The notes: a model not told the origin generated them from the sequence alone. DNA of 64,000 nt from Dyella sp. BiH032 (GCF_031954525.1 NZ_CP134867.1:4931956-4995955); one strand, 5' to 3'. Shown: positions 39,347 to 48,567, counted from the first letter of the stretch. Made by a program: numbers and translations.

Positions 39347-40606
39347 TTAGCCGCCGCGGCGACCGCCGCCGCGCTGCTGACCCTTCTTGCTCTGCTGCTG
39401 CAGTTCCTCGGCGGTCGGCGCGGCCGGCACTTCGCCGGGCTTGAGCGCCTTCACCTTGCTGCCCGGCTTCAGGCGGAACTGGCCTTCGGTGACCACCTGG
39501 TCGCCTTCCTTGAGGCCCGAGCCGATCATCACGTGGCTGTCGCCCACCTCGCCGGCGACCTTCACCGGCTGCATCTTGACCGTGGCATCGCCCTGCACCT
39601 GGTAGACGTAGTCGCCATCCGGGCCGCGCTGCACCGCCTGCGACGGGATCACCAGGCCGCCCGCCACGGTACGCACCTTCAGGCGCACGTTGACGAACTG
39701 GCCGGGCCACAGGTCGTTCTTCTCGTTGGTGAACTGCGAGCGCAGGCGGAAGGTGCCGGTGGTGGTGTCGATCTGGTTGTCGATCACCTTCAGCTCGCCG
39801 CCTTCGGCGATCGGATGGGCATCGACGCGGTCCAGCGCGGTCACCTGCAGCGGCTCGCCGCTGCCGCGCACGGCATTGCGCACCATCTCCAGGTTCTGCT
39901 CCGGCAGCGTGAACATCACGTAGATGGGATGCAGCTGGGTGATGGTGACGATGCTGCTGGTGGTGGTGACCAGGTTGCCCGGGTCGACGCCGCGGATGCC
40001 GGTGACGCCGTCGATCGGCGACAGCACCTTGGTGAAGCCCAGCTGCACCTGCGCGCTGGCGATGGCGGCCGCATCGGCCTCGACCGCGGCCTGGTACTGC
40101 AATACCTGGTTGCGCTGGGTGTCCAGGTCCTGCTTGGAGATGTAGCCCTGCGGCGCGAGATTCTGGCTGCGCACCAGGTTGGCGCGCGCCGTGGCCAGCA
40201 GCGCCTCGTCCTGCGCCTTCTTGCCCACGGCCTGCTGATAGTTGGCCTGGAACGTGCGCGGGTCGATCTGGGCGAGCACGTCGCCCTTCTTCACTTCCTG
40301 GCCTTCCGTGAAGTTCAGGGTCATCAGCTGGCCGGAGACCTGCGGATTGATGGTCACCGTGTTCAGCGCCTGTACCGTGCCCAGCGCCGTCAGGTAGACG
40401 GGCACGTCGCGCTTGGCCACCGGCTCGACCGTGACTGGCACCGGCGCCTCCTTGCCATCGCCCTTGCCCGGGCCGCCCTGGCCGTTGCCAGCCTCCTGGC
40501 CGGGACCGCCTTGGCCGCCGCCGGACTTGTGCATCACACGGAAACCGACCGCTCCCACCGCGATCACGGCGATGACGATCAGCGCGATCTTCCAAAAACG
40601 CGACAT
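39347..40606 (-). CDS. mdtA: RND efflux membrane fusion protein (MdtA-like)
   Basis: 419 residues: an N-terminal membrane anchor (WKIALIVIAVIAVGAVGF), a Gly-rich segment, then the adaptor fold with PVPVTVEPVAKRDVPVYLTA, lipoyl halves INPQVSGQLMTLNFTEGQEV and IDGVTGIRGVDPGNLV, a helical hairpin between them, and the beta-barrel domain (WPGQFVNVRLKVRTVAGGLV). The C-terminus is basic and Gly-rich. I chose the ATG at 40606, which follows AGGAG and gives the family length. It heads the mdtABC operon, bridging the pump to an outer-membrane channel encoded elsewhere. Confidence 0.93.
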   Translation of the reverse strand: MSRFWKIALIVIAVIAVGAVGFRVMHKSGGGQGGPGQEAGNGQGGPGKGDGKEAPVPVTVEPVAKRDVPVYLTALGTVQALNTVTINPQVSGQLMTLNFTEGQEVKKGDVLAQIDPRTFQANYQQAVGKKAQDEALLATARANLVRSQNLAPQGYISKQDLDTQRNQVLQYQAAVEADAAAIASAQVQLGFTKVLSPIDGVTGIRGVDPGNLVTTTSSIVTITQLHPIYVMFTLPEQNLEMVRNAVRGSGEPLQVTALDRVDAHPIAEGGELKVIDNQIDTTTGTFRLRSQFTNEKNDLWPGQFVNVRLKVRTVAGGLVIPSQAVQRGPDGDYVYQVQGDATVKMQPVKVAGEVGDSHVMIGSGLKEGDQVVTEGQFRLKPGSKVKALKPGEVPAAPTAEELQQQSKKGQQRGGGRRGG

Positions 40607-40961
40607 GAAGAAACTCCTGGATGAAAGGCGGGCCACCCGAACCCGCCGCGCGCGGCTGCACGCCTGATTGGTACGACGGCGAAAGGATAGGGGCAGTTCA
40701 ACGATATTGGACAATGCCAGTTGACAGGGGTAGCGCATGACCGATGGCAGGGATCCCGCGCCACTATGCGATCCGACGATGTCGGCACGGTGTCCGTTCC
40801 CGGCGATGGACCGGGCGCGGGCGCCCTGGTTCCCTCATCGGGGCGGCCGCGGGACGCCTGGCAGACTTGGCGCTTCGTTCGTCTATAATCCCGGGCTTCT
40901 TGCCTGAACCCGCGGTCCGGCCAGGCCCGACGGTTCGCCCACCGAAACCGGGAGTACTTGC
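40607..40961. other. Divergent intergenic region, mdtA / cytochrome c
   Basis: A perfect TATAAT at 40883-40888 lies 74 bases before the cytochrome start, with no clear -35. The mdtA side shows only weak promoter-like matches. No palindromic operator or repeat stands out. Confidence 0.4.
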
Positions 40962-41495
40962 GTGAGCGGTTCCATGACCAAATCCGACCAGAGCTTCATG
41001 CGCAGCTTCTCGTTGCTGATCGCTGGCCTGGGTGTGCTGACGCTGCTGCTGATCGGCGGTGCGTGGATGATCTACGACGCCGAGCCCAAGGAAATCAACC
41101 CGGAAGCGGCCAAGAAGGTGGCCGAGCGCATCTCCCCGGCGGGTGCCGTGTACGCCGGCGACACTGGCCGCGCCGCCATGCAGGCCGCGGCCGAGGCCGC
41201 CGCGAAGGCCGCCGCTTCGCAGGTCGCCTACGGCGGCAGCACCGACGGCAAGACCATCTACGACAACCTCTGCCACAGCTGCCACACCGCCGGCGTCGCC
41301 GGCGCGCCCAAGCTGGGCGACAAGGGCGCCTGGGGTTCGCGCATCGCCCAGGGCCTGGACACGCTGGTCAAGCACGCCATCGAGGGCTACCACGGTCCGG
41401 ACGGCAACTTCATGCCGGCGAAGGGCGGCAACCCGGCCCTCACCGACGAGCAGGTGAAGAACGCCGTGCACTGGATCGTGGACCAGGCCAAGTAA
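40962..41495 (+). CDS. Membrane-anchored cytochrome c5-type protein
   Basis: 177 residues: an N-terminal transmembrane anchor (LLIAGLGVLTLLLIGGAWMI), an Ala-rich linker and one c-type haem domain with CHSCH in YDNLCHSCHTAGVAGAPKLG and a distal methionine in PDGNFMPAKGGNPALTDEQV. This is the cytochrome c5 pattern, an electron carrier in the periplasm. The GTG at 40962 is preferred because GGAG lies upstream; the ATG at 40974 has no ribosome site. A clear terminator follows. Confidence 0.9.
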   Translation: MSGSMTKSDQSFMRSFSLLIAGLGVLTLLLIGGAWMIYDAEPKEINPEAAKKVAERISPAGAVYAGDTGRAAMQAAAEAAAKAAASQVAYGGSTDGKTIYDNLCHSCHTAGVAGAPKLGDKGAWGSRIAQGLDTLVKHAIEGYHGPDGNFMPAKGGNPALTDEQVKNAVHWIVDQAK

Positions 41496-41524
41496 GCCTC
41501 GTTCGCGAAACCGCGATGAGAGAA

Positions 41525-41546
41525 GCCGCCCCAGGGCGGCTTTTTT
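41525..41546 (+). terminator. Rho-independent terminator after cytochrome c
   Basis: GCCGCCC-CA-GGGCGGC followed by TTTTTT. The T tract reaches the stop of the convergent acpH gene. Confidence 0.92.
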
Positions 41547-42157
41547 CATGCCTGCGCGGTATCGGACGGAGAGCGCTCGGCGATCCAGTCCGCCGCAAAA
41601 ACGAGCAGCTGCGGGAAGAACGCCTCGAAGTGCATGCGCAACGGCTGCTCCAGTTCGACCAGCACGGGCAGCGCGATGCCGACCGGATTGGCCCGGCTCA
41701 ACCGCCCGGACAGGCCCTGCAATGCGCGCCCGATCTCGGTGCGATCGGCGTAGGCCGCCGGCAGGTTCCGCGCGTCCATATAGTTGCGGAAGCGCTTGAG
41801 TCCGTCGGGCAGCAGCGCGTCGTGCCGGTGCAGCAGCGCGCGCAGCTGGTCCGAATAGGGATCCAGCGGTTGCCCGCTCCAGCGCGTGAAATCGCGCGCC
41901 AGTTCGTGATCGAACCACATGTCCAGCAGGATGCCGCCGAAGCGCCGGAACGGCGGCGGCAACAGGCGCCTGGCCGCGGCCACTTCGGCGTGGCTGTCGG
42001 TATAGACGTCGATCGCGCGATGCAGGCGGATGCCATCGATCACCCGCGGCGGAAAGCGCTCCGGATCAGGCTGCCCGTGCACGAAGTCGCCGAGCATGCC
42101 GCCGAGCCGCAGCGCTTCCTCGTCGCCGGCCAGCAGGGCGTGGGCCAGATGGTTCAT
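41546..42157 (-). CDS. acpH: Acyl carrier protein phosphodiesterase
   Basis: AcpH removes the 4'-phosphopantetheine arm from acyl carrier protein. The 203-residue protein starts MNHLAHALLAGDEEALRLGG and shows MLGDFVHGQ, GIRLHRAIDVYTDSH and the metal-binding-type DMWFDHELARDF, all conserved in AcpH, an HD-like fold. The ATG at 42157 is the family start. It is divergent from the alpha/beta hydrolase gene 57 bases away and convergent with the cytochrome gene, sharing its terminator. Confidence 0.92.
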   Translation of the reverse strand: MNHLAHALLAGDEEALRLGGMLGDFVHGQPDPERFPPRVIDGIRLHRAIDVYTDSHAEVAAARRLLPPPFRRFGGILLDMWFDHELARDFTRWSGQPLDPYSDQLRALLHRHDALLPDGLKRFRNYMDARNLPAAYADRTEIGRALQGLSGRLSRANPVGIALPVLVELEQPLRMHFEAFFPQLLVFAADWIAERSPSDTAQA

Positions 42158-42214
42158 GCCGCCGGCCCCCGCGCGGACGGGCGGCGGGCCGGCCCGGCGG
42201 TTATCATCCTGCGC

Positions 42215-42901
42215 ATGACTCCCATCGCCTTCCCCAACGATCCGGATCAATTCCCCGGAGAAGAGGCCAGCTTCGCGCTCCAAGGCCCGGCCGGCAAGCT
42301 CGAAACGATCACCAGCGTGGCCGACCCTGCCGAAGCGCGCCGCGGCGTGGCGGTGATCTGCCACCCCAATCCCGTGCAGGGCGGCACCATGCACAACAAG
42401 GTGGTGACCATGGTGGAGCGCAGCCTGCGCGAGCTCGGCGTGGACACCGTGCGCTTCAACTTCCGCGGCACCGGCGCTTCCGAAGGCAGCTACGACGACG
42501 GCAACGGCGAGAGCGACGATCTCGCCGCGGTGGTGCGCTGGGTGCGCAAGGTGCGGCCAGGCGATGCGCTGTGGCTGGCCGGCTTCTCCTTCGGCAGCTA
42601 CGTGAGCCTGCGCAATGCGGTGGTGCTGAAGGCCGACGCGCTGATCAGCATCGCCCCGCCCGCCGACCGCTATGCGTTCGAGACCCTCGCGCTGCCGCAG
42701 TGCCCGTGGCTGGTGGTGATGGGCGAGGAAGACGAAGTGGTCGAGCCGAAGAAAGTGTTCGACTGGATCGACAGCCTCGCCAAGAAGCCCGAACTCGTAC
42801 GCATGCCCGAGACCGGGCACTTTTTTCATCGCCGCCTGATGGACCTGCGCGGCGCCATCAAGCACGTCGTGCAGGACTGGCTGCCGCCCAAGCGCGGCTG
42901 A
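42215..42901 (+). CDS. Alpha/beta hydrolase (COG2945-type)
   Basis: A 228-residue cytoplasmic alpha/beta hydrolase: VAVICHPNPVQGGTMHNKV (conserved HPHP-like start), RFNFRGTGASEGSYDDG, the nucleophile elbow LAGFSFGSYVSL, an acid in VMGEEDEVVEP and the catalytic histidine in PETGHFFHRRL. The family has no established substrate. It is 19 bases upstream of zapE, likely in one transcript. Confidence 0.9.
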   Translation: MTPIAFPNDPDQFPGEEASFALQGPAGKLETITSVADPAEARRGVAVICHPNPVQGGTMHNKVVTMVERSLRELGVDTVRFNFRGTGASEGSYDDGNGESDDLAAVVRWVRKVRPGDALWLAGFSFGSYVSLRNAVVLKADALISIAPPADRYAFETLALPQCPWLVVMGEEDEVVEPKKVFDWIDSLAKKPELVRMPETGHFFHRRLMDLRGAIKHVVQDWLPPKRG

Positions 42902-42920
42902 CTGCCTTCCCCGGTTTCCC

Positions 42921-44045
42921 ATGAGCGATACATCCACGATCGCGCCCAGCGCGCGCTACCACGAAGGCGTCGCCGCGCACCGCTGGGAATGCGACCCCGC
43001 GCAGCTGGCCGTGCTCCCCGAATTCGACCGCATGCATGCGGAGCTGTCCGCCGCCCAGGCCAGCGCCGGTGGCAATGGCCTGTTCGGACGACTGAAGTCG
43101 CTGCTCGCCGGCGAGGCGCGCGAAGCGGTGCCCGGCCTGTACCTGTGGGGCAGCGTAGGCCGCGGCAAGACCTTCCTGATGGACCTTTTCGTCGCCAGCC
43201 TGCCCCAGGGCGTGGCGCTGCGCCGGCACTACCACCGCTTCATGGGCGAGGTGCACCAACGCCTGCGCGAACTGGGCAATCGCCAGGATCCGTTGCTGGA
43301 AGTGGCCGACGGCATCGCCGAGCGCTGCCGCGTGCTGTGCCTGGACGAGTTCCTGGTCAACGACATCGGCGACGCGATGATCCTGGGCACGCTGCTGCAA
43401 GCCCTGTTCGAGCGCGGCGTCAGCCTGGTCACCACGTCGAACACGCAGCCGCAGAACCTCTACAAGGACGGCCTGCAGCGTGCGCGCTTCCTGCCGGCGA
43501 TCGCGCTGATCGAGCAGTACTGCCACGTGGTGGAGATGGTCTCCTCGCACGACTGGCGCCTGCGCGCGCTCACCCAGGCGCCGGTGTACTTCACGCCGCC
43601 CAGCGTCGAGGCCGAGCGCTCGCTGGCGCGTATCTTCGCCACGCAGGCACAGGGCGACACGATCGAAGGCGGCGAGATCACGGTCAACGACCGCCCGATC
43701 CCGGTGCGCAAGCGCGCCGACAACATCCTGTGGTTCGACTTCGATGCATTGTGCGAAGGGCCGCGCGCCGTTTCCGACTACATCGAGATCGCCAAGAGCG
43801 GCCCGGCCGTGATCGTCTCCAACGTGCCGCAGTTCTCCATCTACAGCGAAGATGCGGCCCGCCGCTTCGTGCTGCTGGTGGACGAATTCTACGACCGCCA
43901 CGTGAAGCTGATCCTTTCCGCCGCCGCGCCGATCACCGAGCTGTACGACGGCCAGCGCCTGCGTGCCGAGTTCGGCCGCACGGAGTCGCGCCTGATCGAG
44001 ATGCAGAGCGAGGAATACCTGGCCGCCGAGCACCGGGCGGACTGA
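42921..44045 (+). CDS. zapE: Cell division ATPase ZapE (AFG1-like)
   Basis: 374 residues of an AAA-type ATPase that in E. coli acts on the Z-ring under stress. The N-terminal YHEGVAAHRWECDPAQLAVL is family-specific. Walker A is LYLWGSVGRGKTFLMD, Walker B VLCLDEFLVNDIGDAM, sensor 1 LVTTSNTQPQNLYKDGLQR, and IPVRKRADNILWFDFDALCE with VPQFSIYSEDAARRFVLLVD are AFG1/ZapE signatures. Start 42921 fits the family length. A muramidase gene follows after 86 bases. Confidence 0.95.
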   Translation: MSDTSTIAPSARYHEGVAAHRWECDPAQLAVLPEFDRMHAELSAAQASAGGNGLFGRLKSLLAGEAREAVPGLYLWGSVGRGKTFLMDLFVASLPQGVALRRHYHRFMGEVHQRLRELGNRQDPLLEVADGIAERCRVLCLDEFLVNDIGDAMILGTLLQALFERGVSLVTTSNTQPQNLYKDGLQRARFLPAIALIEQYCHVVEMVSSHDWRLRALTQAPVYFTPPSVEAERSLARIFATQAQGDTIEGGEITVNDRPIPVRKRADNILWFDFDALCEGPRAVSDYIEIAKSGPAVIVSNVPQFSIYSEDAARRFVLLVDEFYDRHVKLILSAAAPITELYDGQRLRAEFGRTESRLIEMQSEEYLAAEHRAD

Positions 44046-44131
44046 CACCCCGCGAAATCGCGACCACGACACGCTCCGGCCCGTTTCCCGGACGTACCAT
44101 CCCCCCGCGCCAGCCACCGTGCGGGGGCTCC

Positions 44132-44734
44132 ATGACCGACAACATCATCGATGTTTCCCACTGGAACGAACCGGTGGATGTCCGCAAGGTCGCCGCGGCC
44201 GGCATCGTGGCGGTGATCGCCAAGGCCACCCAGGGCACCGCCTATGCCGACCCGGCCTACGCTTCGTTCCGCCGAAAGGTGGCCGCGCAGGGGCTCCTAT
44301 GGGGCTCCTACCATTTCGGCACCGGCGACGACGTGGCGGCCCAGGTCGGCCATTACCTCGACGTTGCCTCGCCCGGCGATGACGACCTGGCCTGCCTGGA
44401 TTTCGAACCCGATCCGCATGGCGCCAGCATGACCTTGAGCCAGGCGCGCGATTTCGCCGGCATCTTCCGCCAACGCACCGGCCGCTACCCCGTGCTGTAC
44501 GGCGGCTACTGGCTGAAACAGCAACTGGGCACCCATGCCGATGCCCTGCTCGCGCAATGCCCGCTCTGGCTGGCGCAATACGGGCCCGCCGCCGTGCTGC
44601 CGCCAGGCTGGACGGCTTACACGCTGTGGCAGTTCACCGACCGCGCCCAGGGCATCCCGGGTGTGCGCAAGGTGGATCGCGACCGCTTCACCGGCAGCGA
44701 CGCGGTGCTGCGGCGGCGCTGGCCGTTCGGCTAG
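44132..44734 (+). CDS. GH25 muramidase (lysozyme-like)
   Basis: A 200-residue protein that is a bare GH25 domain: IIDVSHWNEPVDVRKVAAAG at the N-terminus (Asp7), AVIAKATQG, GSYHFGTGDDVAAQVGHYL, the DxE catalytic pair in CLDFEPD (Asp90, Glu92), PVLYGGYWLKQQL and YTLWQFTDRAQ. The enzyme would hydrolyse the glycan strand of peptidoglycan. There is no signal peptide, so export would need another route or its role is intracellular/phage-like. No phage genes are nearby. The ATG at 44132 is the first that gives the complete domain. Confidence 0.9.
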   Translation: MTDNIIDVSHWNEPVDVRKVAAAGIVAVIAKATQGTAYADPAYASFRRKVAAQGLLWGSYHFGTGDDVAAQVGHYLDVASPGDDDLACLDFEPDPHGASMTLSQARDFAGIFRQRTGRYPVLYGGYWLKQQLGTHADALLAQCPLWLAQYGPAAVLPPGWTAYTLWQFTDRAQGIPGVRKVDRDRFTGSDAVLRRRWPFG

Positions 44735-44806
44735 GCGGTCAGCGCGCCTCCCTGGCCGCCGCGCAGCTGGTAACGTGGCCGCTTCTTCCGCGCCGGATCA
44801 CGCCAC

Positions 44807-45187
44807 ATGTCCACCCTGCTCGCCCTGGCCCTGCTCTCCGCCCCCGGCGCGCCGGGGGACGATTTCTCGTCGCGCGTCACGCAGGCCAAGCTGGCCGAAG
44901 CCGCGAGCACCGGCCCGGACTACCAGAAGCAGTTGTGGAACCTCATCGGCGACCGCACCACCGACGCGCTCAAGGGCTGCATTTCCTCGCTGCCCCGACC
45001 GGACAAGTCGCCCTTCACGCTGGTGGCCGACGTCGCACCGAACGGCAGCCTGGGCCGCGTCGAGGTACGCCCGACCACGGACGTGGCGACCTGCCTGCTG
45101 AGCCGCTTCGCCACCTGGACATTGCCCAAGCCGCCGGCCGATCCGGCGCCTTATCCGATCGAAGTCGATTTCTCGATCACGCCGTAG
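44807..45187 (+). CDS. Small secreted protein of unknown function
   Basis: 126 residues with a short signal-like start (LLALALLSAPGAPG) and two cysteines (KGCISSL, ATCLLSRF). The stretch FTLVADVAPNGSLGRVEVRP followed by LSRFATWTLPKPPADPAPYP and a final VDFSIT resembles the C-terminal half of TonB-like or AgmX-type periplasmic domains, but the match is weak. I do not recognise a family. It lies between the muramidase gene and the nrd promoter. Confidence 0.6.
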   Translation: MSTLLALALLSAPGAPGDDFSSRVTQAKLAEAASTGPDYQKQLWNLIGDRTTDALKGCISSLPRPDKSPFTLVADVAPNGSLGRVEVRPTTDVATCLLSRFATWTLPKPPADPAPYPIEVDFSITP

Positions 45188-45341
45188 CCGGGTTTCACGA
45201 CGTCGCCCGGCGCCTCCCGCACACCGGAACCTGCTGCCCGGATTTCATCCAGGAAGCGCCGGCGAAACCCGTAGATCGGAGAATGGCCCAAAGATTTTTC
45301 TTCAGGCCGGCCAGCCCGCGCCCGGCCTCGCGCCAAGCCAC

Positions 45342-45413
45342 TTATCCACCGCGATATGCACCGACATATGCACAAGTGGTTGGGTTGACCCGCCAGACCT
45401 ACCCCGATATGTT
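45342..45413 (+). promoter_or_regulatory. nrd operon promoter with DnaA-box and NrdR-like repeats
   Basis: TTGACC (45385-45390), 17 bases, TATGTT (45408-45413) is a good promoter starting just before the riboswitch. TTATCCACC (45342-45350) matches a DnaA box at 8 of 9 positions. ACCGCGATATG, ACCGACATATG and ACCCCGATATG recur at about 45348, 45360 and 45401; the last, followed by TTGTGC, overlaps the -10 and resembles an NrdR box. NrdR assignment is tentative. Confidence 0.5.
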
Positions 45414-45424
45414 GTGCCCCGTCG

Positions 45425-45617
45425 GTGCCTCTCTCAGACCCACGGTCGGATTGGCTTAATAGGGAATCCGGTGCAAATCCGGAACTGCCCCGCAGCGGTA
45501 AGCAGAAACGAAAGTCCCCATCGCACTGGCCCTGACGGGCTGGGAAGCGGGGGCGAGTAGGCCGGATCGGTCGTCTACGAGCGATCCATGTCTGCAAGTC
45601 CGAAGACCTGCCGGCAC
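45425..45617 (+). ncRNA. Cobalamin (B12) riboswitch
   Basis: The conserved core is plain: TTAATAGGGAATCCGGTG, then AAATCCGGAACTGCCCCGC and GGTAAGC; the GCACTGG / CTGGGAAG pair; and the B12 box AGTCCGAAGACCTGCC. The ends GTGCC (45425-45429) and GGCAC (45613-45617) can pair as P1. Downstream, GCGGGGC-CTTC-GCCCCGC near 45680-45700 may be part of the expression platform; it has no U tract, so control may be translational. It precedes a class I ribonucleotide reductase operon. Confidence 0.93.
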
Positions 45618-45783
45618 ATCGCGACCTGAGCGTCGCGGTGAGTGATGGCGGCTTCCGCGGGGAGGCGCGTCGTGGCGCGGGGCCTTCGCCCCGCCGCACG
45701 GCCGTCCGCGCTGGAAACGCCTTCGCCTCAGCCCTGCGCGCGGGAGCAGGTCGTTGAAGCCCTTGGCCTGGAGCGATGCCGCC

Positions 45784-48294
45784 ATGCAACCCATCGATAC
45801 CGACTCGCGCGAGCGCACCGGCGACCGCGCGCACGCATCCGCTTTCCCCGCCGCCGACGCGGCCGCCACCATCCACGAGCCCGCGGCCATGGAAGCCGTC
45901 GCGGAAACCCCGTTTGCCCTGACCCCGCCGCACAACCCCGGCCAGATGCGTGTGACCAAGCGCAACGGCGGCCAGGAGGTGGTGGACGTCAACAAGATCG
46001 TCCGCGCGGTCACCCGCAGCGGCGAAGGCCTGCATGCGGTCGATCCGCTGCGCGTGGCCCTGAAGACCATCGGCGGCCTCTACGACGGCGCCACCACGCG
46101 CGAACTGGACGAGCTCTCCATCCGCACCGCGGCCGCGCTCACCGCCGAAGAGCCCGAATACGGCCAGCTCGCCGCGCGCCTGCTCGGCGCCTATATCGAT
46201 AAGGAAGTGAGCGGCCAGGAAATCCAGAGCTTTTCGCAGTCGATCGCGCGCGGCGCGGAGCTGGGCATCCTCAACGACCGCCTGCGCGATTTCGTCGCCG
46301 CCAACGCGCGCAAGCTCAACGACGCGATCGACCCGCTCGCCACGCGCCGCTTTGAGTACTTCGGCCTGCGCACCGTGTACGACCGCTACCTGTTGCGCCA
46401 TCCGCAGCTGCGCAAGGTGATCGAGACGCCGCAATACTTCTTCATGCGCATCGCCTGCGCGCTGGGCGGCAACGAGATCGGCGAGACGCTGGAGCTGTAC
46501 CGCCTGCTGTCCTCGCTGGAATACATCGCCAGCTCGCCGACGCTGTTCAACGCCGGCACCGCGCACGAGCAGCTCAGTTCCTGCTTCCTGCTGGACTCGC
46601 CGACCGATTCGCTGGAGTCGATCTACGAGAAGTACGGCGACGTGGCCAAGCTCAGCAAGTTCGCCGGCGGCATCGGCCTGGCTTACTCGCGCGTGCGTTC
46701 GCGCGGTTCGCTGATCAAGGGCACCAATGGCCACTCCAACGGCCTGGTGCCGTGGCTGAAGACACTCGACGCCTCCGTCGCCGCGGTGAACCAGGGCGGC
46801 AAGCGCAAGGGCGCGGCCTGCGTGTACCTGGAGCCGTGGCATGCGGACATCGAGGAATTCCTCGAACTGCGCGACAACACCGGCGACGAAGCGCGCCGCA
46901 CCCACAACCTCAACCTCGCCAACTGGATCCCCGACGAGTTCATGCGACGGGTGGAGAGCGACGGCGACTGGTCGCTGTTCGATCCGAAGATCGTCCCGCA
47001 CTTCGTCGACAGCTGGGGCGAGACCTTCGAGCGCTCCTACCGCGAAGCGGAAGCCGCGGGCCTGGCGACGAAGAAGGTCAAGGCACGTGAACTCTACGCA
47101 CGCATGCTGCGCACCCTGGCCCAGACCGGCAACGGCTGGATGACCTTCAAGGACCGCAGCAACGCCACCAGCAACCAGACGGCCAAGGCCGAGAACGTCA
47201 TCCATCTGTCCAACCTGTGCACCGAGATCCTGGAGGTCACCAACGCCGGCGAGACGGCGGTGTGCAACCTCGGCTCGGTGAACCTGGCGCGCCACGTGGT
47301 GGACGGCACCTTCGACTTCGACAAGCTGGCCGCCACCGTGCGTACCGCGGTGCGTCAGCTGGACCGCGTGATCGATCTGAACTTCTATCCGATCGATACC
47401 GCACGCACCGCCAACATGAAATGGCGCCCGGTCGGCCTGGGCGTGATGGGCCTGCAGGACGTGTTCTTCAAGCTGCGCCTGCCGTTCGATTCGGCCGAAG
47501 CGCTGGCGCTGTCCACGCGCATCGCCGAGGAGATCTATTTCCACGCGCTGAGCATGTCCAACGAGCTGGCCAGCCAGCACGGCGCGCACCCGGGCTTCGA
47601 CGAGAGCCGCGCGGCGAACGGCGAACTGCAGTTCGATTACTGGCCGCAGGCCAAGCCGCACGACGAAACGCGCTGGGCGAACCTGCGCGCGAGCGTCAAG
47701 GAGCATGGCCTGCGCAACTCCCTGCTCATCGCCATCGCGCCCACCGCGACCATCGCTTCGATCGCCGGCTGCTACGAGTGCATCGAGCCGCAGGTGAGCA
47801 ACCTGTTCAAGCGCGAGACGCTGTCCGGCGACTTCCTGGTGGTGAACCGCTATCTGGTCGACGAGCTGAAGACGCTGGGCCTGTGGACGCCGGAGATCCG
47901 CGACGCGATCAAGCTGGCCGAAGGCTCGATCCAGGGCATTGCGGCGATCCCCGAGCGGCTGCGCCAGATCTACCGCACCGTGTGGGAGCTGCCGCAAAAA
48001 GCGCTGATCGACCTGGCCGCCGCGCGCGGGGCGTATATCGACCAGAGCCAGTCGCTGAACCTGTTCATGGAGAACCCGAACATCGGCCAGTTGAGCTCCA
48101 TGTACATGTACGCGTGGAAGTCGGGCATCAAGACGACCTACTACCTGCGCTCGCGTCCGGCCACCAGGATCGCCAAGACCACGGTGTCCTCCGCGCCGGC
48201 CGCCAGGGCCGCGCCGCAGGCGGAACAGGAAGAGGCGACCGCGGCGGTGTTCTGCTCGCTGGAAAACCCCGAGTACTGCGAGGCCTGCCAATAA
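45784..48294 (+). CDS. nrdA: Class Ia ribonucleoside-diphosphate reductase, alpha subunit
   Basis: The enzyme reduces ribonucleoside diphosphates to deoxy forms; this is the catalytic subunit. 836 residues: an N-terminal extension of ~55 residues, an ATP cone (MRVTKRNGGQEVVDVNKIVR), then the ten-stranded barrel with active-site cysteines in EQLSSCFLLDSPTDS, IHLSNLCTEILEV and AVCNLGSVNLARH, NPNIGQLSSMYMYAWKSGIK, and the C-terminal redox pair CEAC in NPEYCEACQ. I prefer the ATG at 45784; a TTG at 45754 is in frame. It is under a B12 riboswitch and followed by the KTSC-like gene and nrdB. Confidence 0.95.
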   Translation: MQPIDTDSRERTGDRAHASAFPAADAAATIHEPAAMEAVAETPFALTPPHNPGQMRVTKRNGGQEVVDVNKIVRAVTRSGEGLHAVDPLRVALKTIGGLYDGATTRELDELSIRTAAALTAEEPEYGQLAARLLGAYIDKEVSGQEIQSFSQSIARGAELGILNDRLRDFVAANARKLNDAIDPLATRRFEYFGLRTVYDRYLLRHPQLRKVIETPQYFFMRIACALGGNEIGETLELYRLLSSLEYIASSPTLFNAGTAHEQLSSCFLLDSPTDSLESIYEKYGDVAKLSKFAGGIGLAYSRVRSRGSLIKGTNGHSNGLVPWLKTLDASVAAVNQGGKRKGAACVYLEPWHADIEEFLELRDNTGDEARRTHNLNLANWIPDEFMRRVESDGDWSLFDPKIVPHFVDSWGETFERSYREAEAAGLATKKVKARELYARMLRTLAQTGNGWMTFKDRSNATSNQTAKAENVIHLSNLCTEILEVTNAGETAVCNLGSVNLARHVVDGTFDFDKLAATVRTAVRQLDRVIDLNFYPIDTARTANMKWRPVGLGVMGLQDVFFKLRLPFDSAEALALSTRIAEEIYFHALSMSNELASQHGAHPGFDESRAANGELQFDYWPQAKPHDETRWANLRASVKEHGLRNSLLIAIAPTATIASIAGCYECIEPQVSNLFKRETLSGDFLVVNRYLVDELKTLGLWTPEIRDAIKLAEGSIQGIAAIPERLRQIYRTVWELPQKALIDLAAARGAYIDQSQSLNLFMENPNIGQLSSMYMYAWKSGIKTTYYLRSRPATRIAKTTVSSAPAARAAPQAEQEEATAAVFCSLENPEYCEACQ

Positions 48295-48308
48295 GGAAAG
48301 CGCATCCG

Positions 48309-48536
48309 ATGAAGCCCTACCGGAACCGCAGCGGGAAATCCGGGGTCGCCGCCTACGAAAACGGCGAGGGCTTCATCCGGGTGCGCTTCGTCCACGACGG
48401 CACCTACGAATACACCGACACCCGGCCCGGTCGGATGCACGTGAGGAACATGCAGAAGCTCGCCGAAGCCGGGATCGGCCTGTCCACCTACATCAGCCGC
48501 TTCGTGCGCGAACGCTACGCGCGCAAGCTCGATTGA
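48309..48536 (+). CDS. Small KTSC-domain-like protein between nrdA and nrdB
   Basis: 75 residues. SGVAAYENGEGFIRVRFVHD and GTYEYTDTRPGRMHVRNMQK followed by GIGLSTYISRFVRERYARKL match the KTSC fold found at the C-terminus of lysyl-tRNA synthetase and as small free proteins. The strongly basic C-terminus could bind nucleic acid. It lies 14 bases after nrdA and 31 bases before nrdB, so it is transcribed with them; a role in the reductase operon is only suggested by position. Confidence 0.75.
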   Translation: MKPYRNRSGKSGVAAYENGEGFIRVRFVHDGTYEYTDTRPGRMHVRNMQKLAEAGIGLSTYISRFVRERYARKLD

Positions 48537-48567
48537 GCGCCGCCGGCGCCCGCCCCAAGGAACGCCC

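Noticed and set aside
35897..40624. A 1575-codon open frame on the plus strand opposite mdtA and mdtB, and a similar one opposite mdtC
   Set aside because: It is exactly antisense to strongly conserved RND genes. Its protein is a His/Gln/Arg/Asp-rich shadow without any domain; high GC removes stops in that frame.
45342..45350. Replication origin suggested by a DnaA-like box
   Set aside because: Only one box is present, with no AT-rich unwinding region or dnaA/dnaN genes. Regulation of nrd is the simpler explanation.
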